A DNA stretch of 64,000 nt from Pseudoxanthomonas broegbernensis (GTDB lineage Bacteria > Pseudomonadota > Gammaproteobacteria > Xanthomonadales > Xanthomonadaceae), in assembly GCF_014202435.1 (NCBI RefSeq), contig NZ_JACHGU010000002.1:558001-622000 (forward strand), given 5' to 3'. The first letter of the stretch is position 1. Every line of letters begins with the position of its first letter. This document shows positions 1 to 9,631 of this stretch, piece after piece. The notes beneath the pieces were generated by a model, which worked only from the letters and a program-made list of their open reading frames with translations, did not search any database and was not told the origin of the DNA. Made by a program: the position numbers and the translations under genes.

Positions 1-484
1 CTATCGCCTGGAACCGAAGAAGGTCCCCGACCTGCCCGAGGGGCGGGCGGTGATGGTCCGCGGCAAGACCGCCGGCGGCCCGCACCGGTTCTACCTGGAG
101 CACATGCACATGATGGTGCCGGTGGTGGTCACCCTGCGCCCGCTGCAGCCGGATGCGCGGCTGGACCTGGCCATCGGCAAGTACCCGTGGCAGCAGCCGG
201 TGCGCCAGGGGCAGGCGCGGAACGGCGAGCAGGTCAGCTTCCGCTTCCGCACCGAGGGCGAGTTCCAGGTGGCGGTGAGCAGCCCCGATCCGGGCACCGC
301 GTACAAGCTCCTGGTCTGGGTGGGCGACGAGGTCAAGCCGGTGCTCACGCCGGTGGTGGTGCCGCGATCCCAGTACCGGGCGCCGGCCGGTTCCGGCATG
401 CGGGGGTGGCATGTGGCCGCCGCGGCCGCGGTACTGGCGCTGCTGGCGCTGGGATATCGAGTCCTGAGGAGGAAACGGCCATGA
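1..484 (+). CDS. C-terminal part of a membrane-anchored hypothetical protein (5' cut by window)
   Basis: The reading frame is open from base 2 and stops with TGA at 482-484, so the gene begins before the window. The visible 160 or so residues form a beta-rich extracytoplasmic-looking segment. It is followed by one hydrophobic helix (about 20 residues rich in Ala, Leu and Val) and a short basic RRKRP-type tail, which fits a C-terminal membrane anchor with a small cytoplasmic end. I do not recognise the family. The stop overlaps the ATG of the next gene (ATGA at 481-484), so the two are probably translationally coupled and may act together in the envelope. Confidence 0.6.
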   Translation, partial: YRLEPKKVPDLPEGRAVMVRGKTAGGPHRFYLEHMHMMVPVVVTLRPLQPDARLDLAIGKYPWQQPVRQGQARNGEQVSFRFRTEGEFQVAVSSPDPGTAYKLLVWVGDEVKPVLTPVVVPRSQYRAPAGSGMRGWHVAAAAAVLALLALGYRVLRRKRP

Positions 485-1170
485 ACGATGTACGGAGATG
501 GTGCACGGCCGCGGTGCTGGCCGCCTGCGCCGTGCACGCGAGCGCCCTGGCGCAAAGCCAATTCATCGGCGACCTGGAGGATTTCACCGGCATCGACGTG
601 CAGGGCGTGATGGACGTCGTGGCCGGCAACACCGGCGAACTGGGCAAGGCGGCGGGCTGGGGCGTGGCGACGCTGCGCTCGTCCGACGAGCTGGCCGGCC
701 TCTACGAAGCGCTGGACGGCGACGACGGGCAGTACGATCCGCTCGGCCTGGACGACGGCTTCCAGGCGCCTTCGGCCTGCGGCGACGACGAGGATTGCCA
801 GCAGTGCTACCACCAGGCGATGGAGAAGATCGACTTCAACCGTTATTACCTGCATCGCGCCTGGTCGATCACCACCCAGTACGCCCACTTCGCCGAGGGC
901 GCGATGGCTTTCGGCGATTCCGCCTCCGGCGTCCATGGCGTGGCCGGGCTGAGCTGGCAACTGCAGGGCCGGCCGCCGATCACCCAGTCGCTCAAGGGCT
1001 TGCGCAGCACCTATCGCGGCAAGTACGAGGCCTATGTCGAAGGGCTGGACGCGGCACTGAAGAAGCTGGGCCAGTGCGAGGCCGACCATGCCGGCGACGA
1101 CCGCTGGTTCGGCCGCTATGCCGCGGTATACCTGAGCCTGGTCAAGACCAAGTACCGGATCGAAGACTAG
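481..1170 (+). CDS. secreted hypothetical protein
   Basis: 229 residues. The N terminus has basic residues, an Ala-rich hydrophobic core and an ALAQS-type signal peptidase I site near residue 24, so the product is probably periplasmic or secreted. The mature part has a short acidic stretch, a CGDDEDCQQC cysteine cluster near residues 100-109 and one later Cys, which suggests disulfides. The ATG overlaps the stop of the upstream membrane-anchored gene. No domain was recognised and no enzymatic motif is visible. A function with its coupled upstream partner in the envelope is inference only. Confidence 0.6.
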   Translation: MNDVRRWCTAAVLAACAVHASALAQSQFIGDLEDFTGIDVQGVMDVVAGNTGELGKAAGWGVATLRSSDELAGLYEALDGDDGQYDPLGLDDGFQAPSACGDDEDCQQCYHQAMEKIDFNRYYLHRAWSITTQYAHFAEGAMAFGDSASGVHGVAGLSWQLQGRPPITQSLKGLRSTYRGKYEAYVEGLDAALKKLGQCEADHAGDDRWFGRYAAVYLSLVKTKYRIED

Positions 1171-1211
1171 CTGGGCGAGGCGACGGCGCGCGCGCCGCCT
1201 ACAATGGGCGC

Positions 1212-1940
1212 ATGAGCGGATCGCAGGCCCTGGACAGCTTCCTGGACAAGTGGCGCGCACGGTGGCCGGAATGGGCCGTGGCCGAGGTGTTCGTGCCGCC
1301 GGGGCAGCGCGCGCGCGCGGTGGCGTGGTTCGCGCTGCTGCAGGAGCTGGACGACATCCTCAACGTGCAGGGCGATCCGCTGCCGGCCGACGCCAAGCTC
1401 GGCTGGTGGGCCACCGAGCTGTGCGACTGGCAGGCGCATCGTTCGCGCCATCCGCTGGGGCGGCTGCTGGAACCGGCCGATGCGCCCTGGCAGCGGCTGG
1501 CCGACGCGTTGCCGGCGCTGGTGGACGCGCGCGCGCGCGCCAGCGACGGCGATGCGGCCCTGGCCGCCCTGGCAGGCTTTGCCGGCGCGGCGGCGGCGGT
1601 GGAGGCCGCGCTGCTGGAGGCGCCACCGGCCGTGGCGCCGGCACTGGCCGCGCAGGTACTCGCCTCGCGCCTGGCCGAGGCCGGGCTGGACGCGGTGCCG
1701 CAATCGCTGCAGCCCGCCACCGACGGTGCGGATGCGCGCGAGCAGGCCCGCCGCGCCTGGGCCGGATGGCTGCTCGACGCCTGGCCGGCGCGGGCCGGGG
1801 GGGCGTTGCCGCGGCGGGTATGGTCGGCGCTGGCCCGCGAGCGCCTGCGGTCGTTCGCGGCCGCCCGCCCGCCGGGGCGGGGAGGGCGGCCAATGCGCAC
1901 CCTCTGGCAGGCCTGGCGCGCGGCACGCCGCCGTTCCTGA
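1212..1940 (+). CDS. squalene/phytoene synthase-like protein
   Basis: 242 residues, mostly helical. The stretch around residues 35-80 (an LLQELDDI segment, then KLGWWATEL and an HPLGRLL motif) resembles the trans-isoprenyl diphosphate synthase fold of the squalene/phytoene synthase family. The two full Asp-rich DxxxD catalytic motifs are not clearly intact, so enzymatic activity is doubtful; it may be a degenerate family member. The start was chosen at ATG 1212, which lies seven bases after a TACAAT box at 1200-1205. The C terminus is short and basic. It precedes folE2 by 217 bp without an obvious functional link. Confidence 0.5.
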   Translation: MSGSQALDSFLDKWRARWPEWAVAEVFVPPGQRARAVAWFALLQELDDILNVQGDPLPADAKLGWWATELCDWQAHRSRHPLGRLLEPADAPWQRLADALPALVDARARASDGDAALAALAGFAGAAAAVEAALLEAPPAVAPALAAQVLASRLAEAGLDAVPQSLQPATDGADAREQARRAWAGWLLDAWPARAGGALPRRVWSALARERLRSFAAARPPGRGGRPMRTLWQAWRAARRRS

Positions 1941-2157
1941 GGTGTTGGCCGCGGCCTGGCGCCGCCGTGGCCACTCTTCGCCGGTTCATGGCGGCCTGCA
2001 CCCTGGATGCGACGGTCCGTTGCAGCTTCCCGTGCCGGCCGGGCGACCGGCAGGCGGTACAATCCGGCCCACATCGGTCCGAATTGACGGTCCGCCGTCC
2101 GCCCGCCCCGGGCGCCGCGTGGCAGGCCCGCCCCCCTCTATCCGTACTGCACAGCCC

Positions 2158-3102
2158 ATGTCCGTTCCCGCCCCTGCCGCGCCTGCCTACGCTCCGTTGC
2201 CCGATGTCGCCCACCAGCCCGCCGCCCTGGCGCGCCCGCTGGACTGGGTCGGCATGGAGGGCATCGCCTTGCCCGTGCGCGTTTCCGACGGCGCCGGCGG
2301 CCACGTGCAGGTGCCCGCGCAGGCGGACCTGGCGGTGGACCTGGGCCAGGCCGGCGCGCGCGGCATTCACATGTCGCGCCTGTACCTGCGGCTGCAGCAG
2401 GAACTGGCCCGCAACGAGGCGAGCGTGGACGGCCTGCGCCGGATCCTGCAGGGCAGCGTCGACTCCCAGGACGGCCTGTCCACCCGCGCGCGCCTGCGTC
2501 TGCGCTACGAGGCGCTGCTGCTGCGCCGCGCCTTGCGCAGCGACAACGCCGGCTGGAAGCGCTATCCGGTGGAGATCGAGGCGCTGCTGGATGCGGGCCG
2601 GCTGACGGTCACGCTTGGATTCGACCTCGAGTATTCCAGCACCTGCCCGTGCTCGGCCGCGCTGTCGCGCCAAGTCAACGCCGCGCGCTTCGCCGAGGAT
2701 TTCGCCGATGCCCGGCCGATCTCCACCGCGGTGGTCCGCGACTGGCTGGCCTCGGAGCGGGGCATGGCCGCCACCCCGCATGCGCAACGCAGCCGCGCCC
2801 GCGTGAGGGTGGAGCTTCGCCCGCAGCACAGCGGCGAACTGCCGCTGGTGGCGCTGGTCGATGCGCTGGAGGCGGCGCTGGGCACGCCGGTGCAGACCGC
2901 GGTCAAGCGCGAGGACGAACAGGCCTTCGCCGAGCTCAACGCGGACAACCTGATGTTCTGCGAGGACGCGGCGCGGCGCGTGGCCTCGGTGCTGTCGGCC
3001 GACTCGCGCATCGAGCGCTACGAGGCCACCGTCTCCCACTTCGAGAGCCTGCACCCGCACGATGCGGTGGCCAGCGTCAGCGGCCGCGGCGCGGCCGGGT
3101 AA
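2158..3102 (+). CDS. folE2: GTP cyclohydrolase FolE2 (type IB)
   Basis: 314 residues. It matches the metal-flexible GTP cyclohydrolase IB family, which converts GTP to 7,8-dihydroneopterin triphosphate at the head of tetrahydrofolate and queuosine synthesis. Seen features are the N-terminal DWVGMEGIALP segment, the STCPCSAALSRQ motif holding the conserved catalytic/metal Cys near residue 165, HAQRSRARV, and the C-terminal EDAARR and SHFESLHPHDAVA segments. In bacteria that also have FolE this paralog is often Zur-controlled. I could not recognise a Zur box in the 217-bp upstream region, but there is a TACAAT box at 2058-2063. Confidence 0.93.
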   Translation: MSVPAPAAPAYAPLPDVAHQPAALARPLDWVGMEGIALPVRVSDGAGGHVQVPAQADLAVDLGQAGARGIHMSRLYLRLQQELARNEASVDGLRRILQGSVDSQDGLSTRARLRLRYEALLLRRALRSDNAGWKRYPVEIEALLDAGRLTVTLGFDLEYSSTCPCSAALSRQVNAARFAEDFADARPISTAVVRDWLASERGMAATPHAQRSRARVRVELRPQHSGELPLVALVDALEAALGTPVQTAVKREDEQAFAELNADNLMFCEDAARRVASVLSADSRIERYEATVSHFESLHPHDAVASVSGRGAAG

Positions 3103-3256
3103 GAGCGTCCGGCACGCCGCCGCCGCCGGCGCGCAAGCGGCGCCTCCGGGGACGGCCATTGCGATTGTCGTCGCGGGAGCCGGGTACGGCCGGCGCCGCC
3201 CTGCCGGCGCGCCGACCATTCCTGGCCCACATCACTGCCGCAGGCCGAAGCCGGCC

Positions 3257-3421
3257 CTACTTGCGGGAGAACAGCATCCCCACACCCACCAGGACCAGGG
3301 CGGCCGGCCACCAGGTGGCGATCAGCCTGCCCAGGCTCATGTTGGTCCAGCCCAGGTTGTTGGACAGAAACAGCAGGCCGAGCACGATCAGGACCAGGGC
3401 GGCGACATGGTTGGATTTCAT
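3257..3421 (-). CDS. small LiaF-type/DUF5668 membrane protein
   Basis: 54 residues starting MKSNHVAALVLIVLG. Two hydrophobic helices are separated by an NNLGW turn and followed by a WWPAALVLVGVGMLF segment. This pattern of a GLLFLxxNLGW helix and then a WPxxLxxxGxGxLF helix is typical of the DUF5668/LiaF N-terminal transmembrane domain. It is likely an inner-membrane protein of unknown role. It lies just upstream of the HIT gene in the opposite flank but on the same strand. The 154 bp between folE2 and this stop are GC-rich and contain a weak REP-like GGGAGCCGG segment near 3174. Confidence 0.6.
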   Translation of the reverse strand: MKSNHVAALVLIVLGLLFLSNNLGWTNMSLGRLIATWWPAALVLVGVGMLFSRK

Positions 3422-3446
3422 GGAGGCGTCGGCAATGGAGGAAGGC

Positions 3447-3857
3447 CTATGCTAGCCGCTGCCGCCACCGTTCGGTAAGCGTGCGCAAGGCATCGGGCGC
3501 ATGCCGCCGGGCCGCGCCGCTGCCCCAGACCGGCCCGGGCCAGGCCGCGTCCCCGGCATGGCGGCCGACCACGTGCACGTGGAACTGGCGCACGATGTTC
3601 CCCAGGGCGCCGACGTTGAGCTTCTCCACTCCCGCCTCGGCGCGCAGCAGGCGCGAGAGCCGGTTGATCTCGGCCAGCAGCAGGCGTTGCTGGCCGCCGT
3701 CCAGGTCGATCCACTCGGCCGCGCCCGCGACGCGCGGCACCAGCAGCAGCCAGGGGAAGCGGGCGTCGTCCATCAGCCGCACCTGCGAGAGCGGGCCGTC
3801 GGCGACGAACACGCTGTCGGCGGCCAGGCGCGGGTCGGGCTCGAAGACGCCGCTCAT
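3447..3857 (-). CDS. HIT-family (histidine triad) protein
   Basis: 136 residues of the HIT superfamily of nucleotide-binding hydrolases/transferases. The signature near residue 95 reads [10 protein letters not shown]. Compared with the canonical H-x-H-x-H, the first position is Gln while the last two His are present. This occurs in a proteobacterial subfamily that also carries the downstream [10 protein letters not shown] segment seen here. Substrate is unknown; dinucleoside polyphosphates or AMP-linked adducts are the family norm. The start overlaps the stop of the dienelactone hydrolase gene by 4 bp (ATGA read on the minus strand), so the two form an operon. Confidence 0.85.
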   Translation of the reverse strand: MSGVFEPDPRLAADSVFVADGPLSQVRLMDDARFPWLLLVPRVAGAAEWIDLDGGQQRLLLAEINRLSRLLRAEAGVEKLNVGALGNIVRQFHVHVVGRHAGDAAWPGPVWGSGAARRHAPDALRTLTERWRQRLA

Positions 3858-4570
3858 CGCAGGTGCTCGGCGAAGAAGGCCAGGCTGCGCTCGCGCGCCA
3901 GTGCGGCGCTGGGGGCGTGGTAGGCCTTCGGGTCGACGTCGCGGTTGAAGGCGTGGTCGGCCGGGTAGGTGAATACCGGCATCGCGGGCAGGGCGCGCCG
4001 GTGCGCGGCCACCGCTTCCGGGGCGATGGATGCGTCGCGCTCGCCGAAATGGAACATCACCGGCGCCCTCGGCGCGGCCACCAGGGCCGGGTCGTCGAGA
4101 AAGCCCGCGTTGCGCGCGCCGTAGTAGCTGACCGACGGCAGGCCCAGCCGCAGCGCCGAGAGCATCGCCACCGTGCCGCCCCAGCAGTAGCCGACCGTGC
4201 CGATGCCGGCCGCGCCCGCTTCCCGGCAGCCGCCATGCGCGGCATCGACGATCCCGGCCAGCCGTTCGGCGGCGGCGCGCACGATCGCCAGCGCCGCGTC
4301 CAGCCCCAACCGGCCGGCCAGCTCGCGGCCGCGGGCGAAGCCGGCCGCGTCGTAGCCCAGTTCCACGCCAGGCTCGACCGGGTCGAAGAACGCCGGCGCC
4401 AGCACGGCGTAGCCCTCGGCCGCATAGCCCTCGGCCACCGCGCGGATGTGCGGGTTGGCGCCGAAGATCTCCTGGATCACCACCAGCCCCGCCCTGGGCG
4501 GAGTGCCCGCCAGCGCCTGCCAGGCCGCGACCGTGCCGTGCGGGGTATCGAGCTGGATCCACTGGCCCAT
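3854..4570 (-). CDS. dienelactone hydrolase family protein
   Basis: 238 residues with an alpha/beta-hydrolase fold of the dienelactone hydrolase type. The triad is readable as Cys129 (GYCWGG nucleophile elbow), Asp179 (FGERDASI) and His206 (PADHAFNR). The oxyanion-side [10 protein letters not shown] motif sits near residues 33-42. Family members open dienelactones or hydrolyse other small esters in the cytoplasm. The true substrate cannot be told because no aromatic degradation genes are nearby. It is the promoter-proximal gene of a two-gene unit with the HIT protein and is divergent from rimO. Confidence 0.9.
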   Translation of the reverse strand: MGQWIQLDTPHGTVAAWQALAGTPPRAGLVVIQEIFGANPHIRAVAEGYAAEGYAVLAPAFFDPVEPGVELGYDAAGFARGRELAGRLGLDAALAIVRAAAERLAGIVDAAHGGCREAGAAGIGTVGYCWGGTVAMLSALRLGLPSVSYYGARNAGFLDDPALVAAPRAPVMFHFGERDASIAPEAVAAHRRALPAMPVFTYPADHAFNRDVDPKAYHAPSAALARERSLAFFAEHLR

Positions 4571-4758
4571 GGCGGTGCCTCCATATGCAGGTGCGGGATG
4601 TCTCGATTATGGATGACCCGGGAGTGGAGGCCGCGGCAAGCGCGACAGCCGCTTGCAGGCGGGTGCCCCGTGGGAACCGCCGGCCGGCATGGCCGGCGGC
4701 ACCATGCCCGGCTCCCGCGCGGGGCGAGCGGGGCAGCGCCGGCGGCGGCGCGGGTGGC

Positions 4759-4764
4759 TATAAT
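4759..4764 (+). promoter_or_regulatory. candidate -10 box for rimO
   Basis: A perfect TATAAT lies 65 bp upstream of the rimO ATG in the divergent region between dlh and rimO. No convincing TTGACA-like -35 is present at 16-18 bp spacing, so this is a -10 match only. Confidence 0.45.
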
Positions 4765-4828
4765 CGCGCGCCCCGGCCGAGCCGGGTCCGCCACCGCCCC
4801 CGGCAGCCCGTCTTTCCCCGAGTGTCCC

Positions 4829-6196
4829 ATGTCCCTGCAGAATCCCAAGGTCGGCTTCGTCAGCCTCGGCTGCCCGAAGGCGCTGGTCGATTCCGAACGC
4901 ATCCTCACCCAACTGCGGGTGGAGGGCTACGACATCGTCCCCAGCTACGACGCCGCCGACGTGGTGGTGGTCAACACCTGCGGCTTCATCGACTCGGCCG
5001 TGGCCGAATCGCTGGACGCCATCGGCGAGGCGATGAACGAGAACGGCAAGGTCATCGTCACCGGCTGCCTGGGCAAGCGCTCGGAGCTGATCCGCGCGCA
5101 GTACCCCGACGTGCTGGCCGTCTCCGGCCCGCAGGACTACGGCAGCGTCATGGACGCGGTGCACGCGGCGCTGCCGCCCAGGCACGACCCGTTCATCGAC
5201 CTGGTGCCCGACTACGGGGTCAAGCTGACCCCGCAGCACTACGCCTACCTGAAGATTTCCGAGGGCTGCAACCACCGCTGCAGCTTCTGCATCATCCCCT
5301 CGATGCGCGGCGACCTGGTCTCGCGCCCGGTGGACGAGGTGCTGCGCGAGGCCGAGCGGCTGGTGAAGGGCGGCGTGCGCGAGCTGCTGGTGGTCTCGCA
5401 GGACACCTCGGCCTACGGCGTGGACGTGAAGTACGCCGCGCGGTCGTGGCGCGGCCGCGAATACCAGACCCGGATGAAGGCACTGTGCGAAGGCCTGTCA
5501 GAACTGGACGCCTGGACCCGCCTGCACTACGTCTACCCGTACCCGCACGTGGACGACATCATCCCGTTGATGGCGCAGGGCAAGGTGCTGCCGTACCTGG
5601 ACATCCCGTTCCAGCACGCCAGCCCGCGCATCCTCAGGCTGATGAAGCGCCCCGGCGCGGTCGACAAGACCCTGGAGCGGGTGCAGCGCTGGCGCGCGAT
5701 GTGCCCGCACCTGACCTTGCGCTCGACGTTCATCGTCGGTTTCCCCGGCGAGACCGAGGCCGAGTTCGAGGAACTGCTCGATTTCCTCGACCAGGCCCAG
5801 CTCGACCGGGTCGGCGCGTTCGCCTATTCGCCGGTGGACGGCGCGGCGGCCAACGCCCTGCCCGGTGCGGTGCCCGAAGCGGTCAAGCAGGAGCGTCTGG
5901 CCCGCTTCATGCAGCGCCAGGGCGAGATCTCGATGGCGCGGCTGGAAGCCAAGGTCGGCACCGTGCAGCGCTGCCTGGTCGACCTGGTCGACGGCGAGCT
6001 GGCCATCGCCCGCTCGATGGCCGACGCGCCCGAGATCGACGGCACCGTGCAGATCCAGGACGGCCGCGACGCCGGCCTGCGGCCGGGCGAGTTCGTCGAC
6101 GTGCGGATCATGGGCAGCGACGAGCACGACCTCTACGGCGAGGTCGAGTACGCCGAAACCGCCAACGCCGCGCCGCTGGGGCTGCGCCTGCTCTGA
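4829..6196 (+). CDS. rimO: ribosomal protein uS12 methylthiotransferase RimO
   Basis: 455 residues. RimO is a radical-SAM enzyme that adds a methylthio group to Asp (E. coli Asp89) of ribosomal protein S12. Seen are the N-terminal UPF0004 domain with its three cluster-binding Cys ([31 protein letters not shown]), the radical-SAM CxxxCxxC at Cys147/151/154 (CNHRCSFC), the PFQHAS and FIVGFPGE motifs, and a C-terminal TRAM domain. [12 protein letters not shown] distinguishes RimO from the tRNA enzyme MiaB. The start was chosen at ATG 4829, where similarity to the family begins. Confidence 0.96.
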   Translation: MSLQNPKVGFVSLGCPKALVDSERILTQLRVEGYDIVPSYDAADVVVVNTCGFIDSAVAESLDAIGEAMNENGKVIVTGCLGKRSELIRAQYPDVLAVSGPQDYGSVMDAVHAALPPRHDPFIDLVPDYGVKLTPQHYAYLKISEGCNHRCSFCIIPSMRGDLVSRPVDEVLREAERLVKGGVRELLVVSQDTSAYGVDVKYAARSWRGREYQTRMKALCEGLSELDAWTRLHYVYPYPHVDDIIPLMAQGKVLPYLDIPFQHASPRILRLMKRPGAVDKTLERVQRWRAMCPHLTLRSTFIVGFPGETEAEFEELLDFLDQAQLDRVGAFAYSPVDGAAANALPGAVPEAVKQERLARFMQRQGEISMARLEAKVGTVQRCLVDLVDGELAIARSMADAPEIDGTVQIQDGRDAGLRPGEFVDVRIMGSDEHDLYGEVEYAETANAAPLGLRLL

Positions 6197-6287
6197 GCCC
6201 CGTTGGCGGCGCCGAAGCGCGCGCGCACGCCGGCGCCTCCCGGCCGATGGCGCGCGGAAGGCGGCGCGCCTTGCCCGCCGCGATCCT

Positions 6288-7298
6288 TCAGGGGGTTTCG
6301 CCGTGCGCCGGCCCGGCGAAGGCCAGGGTCAGGCCGCCGGGGCCGATGTTCATCATCCCGGTGATGCTCATCTGCAGCACGTGCAGGGACACGCCCGCGC
6401 CCTCGCAGGCCGAGCGCAGGCCGGCGAACTGCGGGATCGCGCGCACGTCCTGCAGCGGGCCGGCATAGGACACGATCAGGTGCGGCGTATGCAGGCCATG
6501 GGCGATGCGGCCGGCCGCGAACGCGAACAGCCGGCCCCAGGCCTCCGCGCGGCCGCGGCACTTGCTCACCGGGTGGGTGTCGCCGTGGTAGCCGCGGATG
6601 ATCGGCTTGATGTCCAGCGCGCCGCCGAGCATGGCGCTGATCAGGTTGATGCTGCGGTCGCCGCGCCCGCGCGAGCGGGTGCGGGCATACCGCAGGTCGT
6701 CGGGGACGTAGTAGGTATAGGTGGAATCGATGATGCGGAACAGCGAATCGCGGATGTCCTTGGGCTGCATGTGCTGGAGCAGCATGTCGCGCAGCGCCAT
6801 CGCCGGGATGCCGGAGCCGGCGAACATGTTCTTGGTGTCGATGACCCGGAACTGGAACGGGCGGCGGATGTCGGCCGCCTGGCGCATGTCGCGGATGCTG
6901 TTGAGCGCCATGGCGCTGCCCTGGCTCGACGCGTCGTGGATCGGGCTGCGGCTGGCGGTGATGGTCAGGCAGTAGACCGAGTCGTAGTCCAGGGCGAAGC
7001 GCTCCATGAAGAAGGCGCGCATCTGCTCGGCATCCAGTGGCGCCGACTGGCCCTGGGCGCCTTCGCCGTTGGCGTTCTCGCGCATGTAGCGGCTGGTCGC
7101 CTCCGGGTTGTGCTGGTCCACGTAGGTGGCCTGCCCGATCCGGATCGGGATGGGGATGACCGCCACGTCCGGGTCTGCCAGGAAGTCGGGGGATACGTCG
7201 CACGAGGCATCGATCACGATGCCGGTACGGATGAGGCGGCGGACGCCGGCGGTGCCGTCCTGGACGGGCGCGACGACGTTGAGTTCGGGTACTGGCAT
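6288..7298 (-). CDS. DegV family (fatty-acid-binding) protein
   Basis: 336 residues. The N-terminal IVIDASCDVSPDF motif, the PIPIRIG strand and the long middle segment with an SxxNLISAMLGGALDIKPII core match the DegV family. These proteins bind a single fatty acid and, in Firmicutes, act as FakB partners of a fatty acid kinase. No kinase gene lies nearby. The start at 7298 (MPVPEL) was preferred over an in-frame codon at 7346 because a strong AAGGGAGG ribosome site lies 5-12 bases upstream. Confidence 0.85.
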   Translation of the reverse strand: MPVPELNVVAPVQDGTAGVRRLIRTGIVIDASCDVSPDFLADPDVAVIPIPIRIGQATYVDQHNPEATSRYMRENANGEGAQGQSAPLDAEQMRAFFMERFALDYDSVYCLTITASRSPIHDASSQGSAMALNSIRDMRQAADIRRPFQFRVIDTKNMFAGSGIPAMALRDMLLQHMQPKDIRDSLFRIIDSTYTYYVPDDLRYARTRSRGRGDRSINLISAMLGGALDIKPIIRGYHGDTHPVSKCRGRAEAWGRLFAFAAGRIAHGLHTPHLIVSYAGPLQDVRAIPQFAGLRSACEGAGVSLHVLQMSITGMMNIGPGGLTLAFAGPAHGETP

Positions 7299-7405
7299 GG
7301 TTTCCTCCCTTGGATACATGACAGATTGCGCTGCGATAAAGAACACGCGGACGGCGACGCGTCAAATACGCAGGGGTACGGACCGGGAGGCCCATGCGGT
7401 GCGTT

Positions 7406-7912
7406 TCAAGGGTCGGGATAGGCGATGTCGACCACCGCGAAGCGCACCGGCCCGCCCGGCAGTTGCGCCTCGATCTCGTCGTCGACGCGCTTCTTCAACA
7501 GCGCCCGCGCCAGCGGCGAATCGATGCTGATCCAGCCGGCGGCCGCGTCGGTCTCGTCCGGCCCCACGATGCGGTAGCGGGCCAGCCGGCCGTCGTCGAC
7601 CCGCTCCAGCTCCACCCATGCGCCGAAGAACACCGCCGCCGGATCGGACGGCGCCCGCTCGACCACGCGCAGCGCTGGCACCCGCTTGCTCAGGTAGCGC
7701 ACGCGCCGGTCGATCTCGCCCAACTGCTTCTTGCGGTAGGTGTACTCGGCATTCTCCGAGCGGTCGCCTTCGGCCGCGGCGGCGGCCAGCGCCTTCACCA
7801 CCTCGGGCCGCCTCAGCCGCCACAGCTCGTCCAGCTCCGCCTTCAGCCGCGCGTGGCCGTCGCGGGTGATCAGGGCGGTGCTGCGTTCGGGAGGCGGGCG
7901 CCAGCGGGACAT
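7406..7912 (-). CDS. greB: transcription elongation factor GreB (GreA/GreB family)
   Basis: 168 residues. The N-terminal coiled coil contains the [26 protein letters not shown] signature region (residues about 47-75). Its acidic tip is inserted into the RNA polymerase secondary channel to stimulate cleavage of backtracked RNA. The C-terminal FKBP-like domain contains the VGPDETDA and [14 protein letters not shown] segments. The long basic linker and the YRKK motif fit GreB better than GreA. It is transcribed in the same direction as the neighbouring ATPase gene but with a 23-bp gap. Confidence 0.88.
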   Translation of the reverse strand: MSRWRPPPERSTALITRDGHARLKAELDELWRLRRPEVVKALAAAAAEGDRSENAEYTYRKKQLGEIDRRVRYLSKRVPALRVVERAPSDPAAVFFGAWVELERVDDGRLARYRIVGPDETDAAAGWISIDSPLARALLKKRVDDEIEAQLPGGPVRFAVVDIAYPDP

Positions 7913-7935
7913 CGTCGGTAAGCGGCGGTGTGCGG

Positions 7936-9483
7936 TCAGCGCCGGCCGAAGATGCCGCCGAGGATGCCGCGCACGATCTGGTTGCCGATCTGGCCGCCGT
8001 ATTTCTTGCCCGTCTTGCCGCCGATGCTGCCGCCCACCGAGCTGCCGATGCTGCGCCCGATCGAGCCGCCGACGTTGCGCGTGGTCTGCTTGGCCACCGA
8101 CTCGACCACGCCCTGGCGGCGCTTGGTGCCGAACAGGAACTCGCTGACCTTCTGGCCGATGCCGCCCCCGCCCTCTGCCGCCGCCGCGTCCTGGGCGGCG
8201 GCCTGGACCCGGGCGGCGAGGATTTCCGCGGCCGACTCGCGGTTCACCGCGGCGTCGTAGCGCGTTCCCACCGGGCTGGTGGCGCGCACCTGGGCACGCT
8301 CCGCGTCGGTGATGGCGCCCATGCGGCAGCGCGGCGGCGCGATCTTGGTCTGCTGCACCGGCGAGGGCACGCCGTTGTCCTGCAGGGTGGAGACCAGGGC
8401 CTCGCCGGTGCCCAGCCGCGAGATCGACGCGGCCACGTCCAGCTTCGGGTTCGGGACGAAGGTCTGGGCCGCAGTCTTCACCGCCTTCTGGTCGCGCGGG
8501 GTATGGGCGCGCAGCGCGTGCTGCACGCGGTTGCCGAGCTGGCCCAGGATGTTGTCGGGCACGTCGTCGGGGAACTGCGAGCAGAAGTAGACGCCCACGC
8601 CCTTGGAGCGGATCAGCCGCACCACCTGCTCGATGCGCTGGCGCAGCGCGGCCGGCGCATCGCCGAACAACAGGTGCGCCTCGTCGAAGACGAAGGCCAG
8701 CTTGGGTTTCTCCAGGTCGCCCACCTCGGGCAGGGTCTCGAACAGTTCCGACAGCAGCCACAGCAGGAAGGTCGCGTACAGGCGCGGCTTGAGCACCAGT
8801 TGGTCGGCGGCGAGGATGCCGATCACCCCGCGGCCGTCGTGGTTGACCCGCATGAGGTCGTGCAGCTCCAGCGCCGGCTCGCCGAAGAAGCCCTCGCCGC
8901 CGTCCTGCGACAGGCGCAGCAGGGCGCGCTGGATCGCGGCCACCGATGGCGTGCCGACCAGGCCGTATTCGGTGGAGACCGCCTTGCGCTCCTCGGCCAC
9001 CAGGTTCAGCAGCGCGCGCAGGTCGTCCAGGTCCAGCAGCAACAGGCCGTGGTCGTCGGCCAGCTTGAACACGATGTCCAGCACACCGGACTGGGTGTCG
9101 TTCAGTTCCAGGATGCGGCCGAGCAGGGTCGGCCCCATCTCGCTGACCGTGGTGCGCACCGGGTGGCCCAGTTTTCCGTACAGGTCCCAGAACACCACCG
9201 GGCTGGCGCCGGGCGCATAGTCGGCCACGCCGATCTCCGCGGCGCGCTGCAGCAGCTTCTGGCCGCCGTCGCCGGGTACCGCCAGTCCGGCCACGTCGCC
9301 CTTCACGTCGGCCATGAACACCGGCACGCCGATCCGCGAGAATCCTTCGGCCAGGGTCATCAGGGTCACGGTCTTGCCGGTGCCGGTGGCCCCGGCGACC
9401 AGGCCGTGGCGGTTGCCGTACCGGGGCAGCAGGGTGACCGGGATGTCGTCGGTGAGGCCCTTGCCCAGCAGGATCGGATCCAT
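7936..9483 (-). CDS. HerA-like/DUF853 ATPase (YjgR type)
   Basis: 515 residues. The N-terminal ATPase begins [10 protein letters not shown] and carries a P-loop GATGTGKT near residues 32-39. Walker B-like acidic strands follow ([13 protein letters not shown] and [12 protein letters not shown]), as in the HerA/FtsK superfamily DUF853 branch. The C terminus is Gly-rich, with repeated GGSIG/GGKIG-type steps ending [10 protein letters not shown], a known hallmark of YjgR-type proteins that may mediate packing. The cellular role of this branch is unknown. The start was chosen at 9483, with an AGG ribosome site in front. Confidence 0.85.
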   Translation of the reverse strand: MDPILLGKGLTDDIPVTLLPRYGNRHGLVAGATGTGKTVTLMTLAEGFSRIGVPVFMADVKGDVAGLAVPGDGGQKLLQRAAEIGVADYAPGASPVVFWDLYGKLGHPVRTTVSEMGPTLLGRILELNDTQSGVLDIVFKLADDHGLLLLDLDDLRALLNLVAEERKAVSTEYGLVGTPSVAAIQRALLRLSQDGGEGFFGEPALELHDLMRVNHDGRGVIGILAADQLVLKPRLYATFLLWLLSELFETLPEVGDLEKPKLAFVFDEAHLLFGDAPAALRQRIEQVVRLIRSKGVGVYFCSQFPDDVPDNILGQLGNRVQHALRAHTPRDQKAVKTAAQTFVPNPKLDVAASISRLGTGEALVSTLQDNGVPSPVQQTKIAPPRCRMGAITDAERAQVRATSPVGTRYDAAVNRESAAEILAARVQAAAQDAAAAEGGGGIGQKVSEFLFGTKRRQGVVESVAKQTTRNVGGSIGRSIGSSVGGSIGGKTGKKYGGQIGNQIVRGILGGIFGRR

Positions 9484-9631
9484 GTGATACCTCGTGGTGG
9501 AGTGGTCGTGGTGGCCGCGGCCATCGTGAGGGTCGATTCTAGCGACCGGTCCGGCGGCGCGGGCCAGATGGCCCGGGTGCACCTTGCCGCCCGCCGTCGG
9601 GGGCGGCTAACCTGCCGGTCGCTCCCGCCCG

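Noticed and set aside
3854-4570. Assigning the dienelactone hydrolase to aromatic degradation
   Set aside because: No catechol pathway genes are nearby, so only the family can be named.
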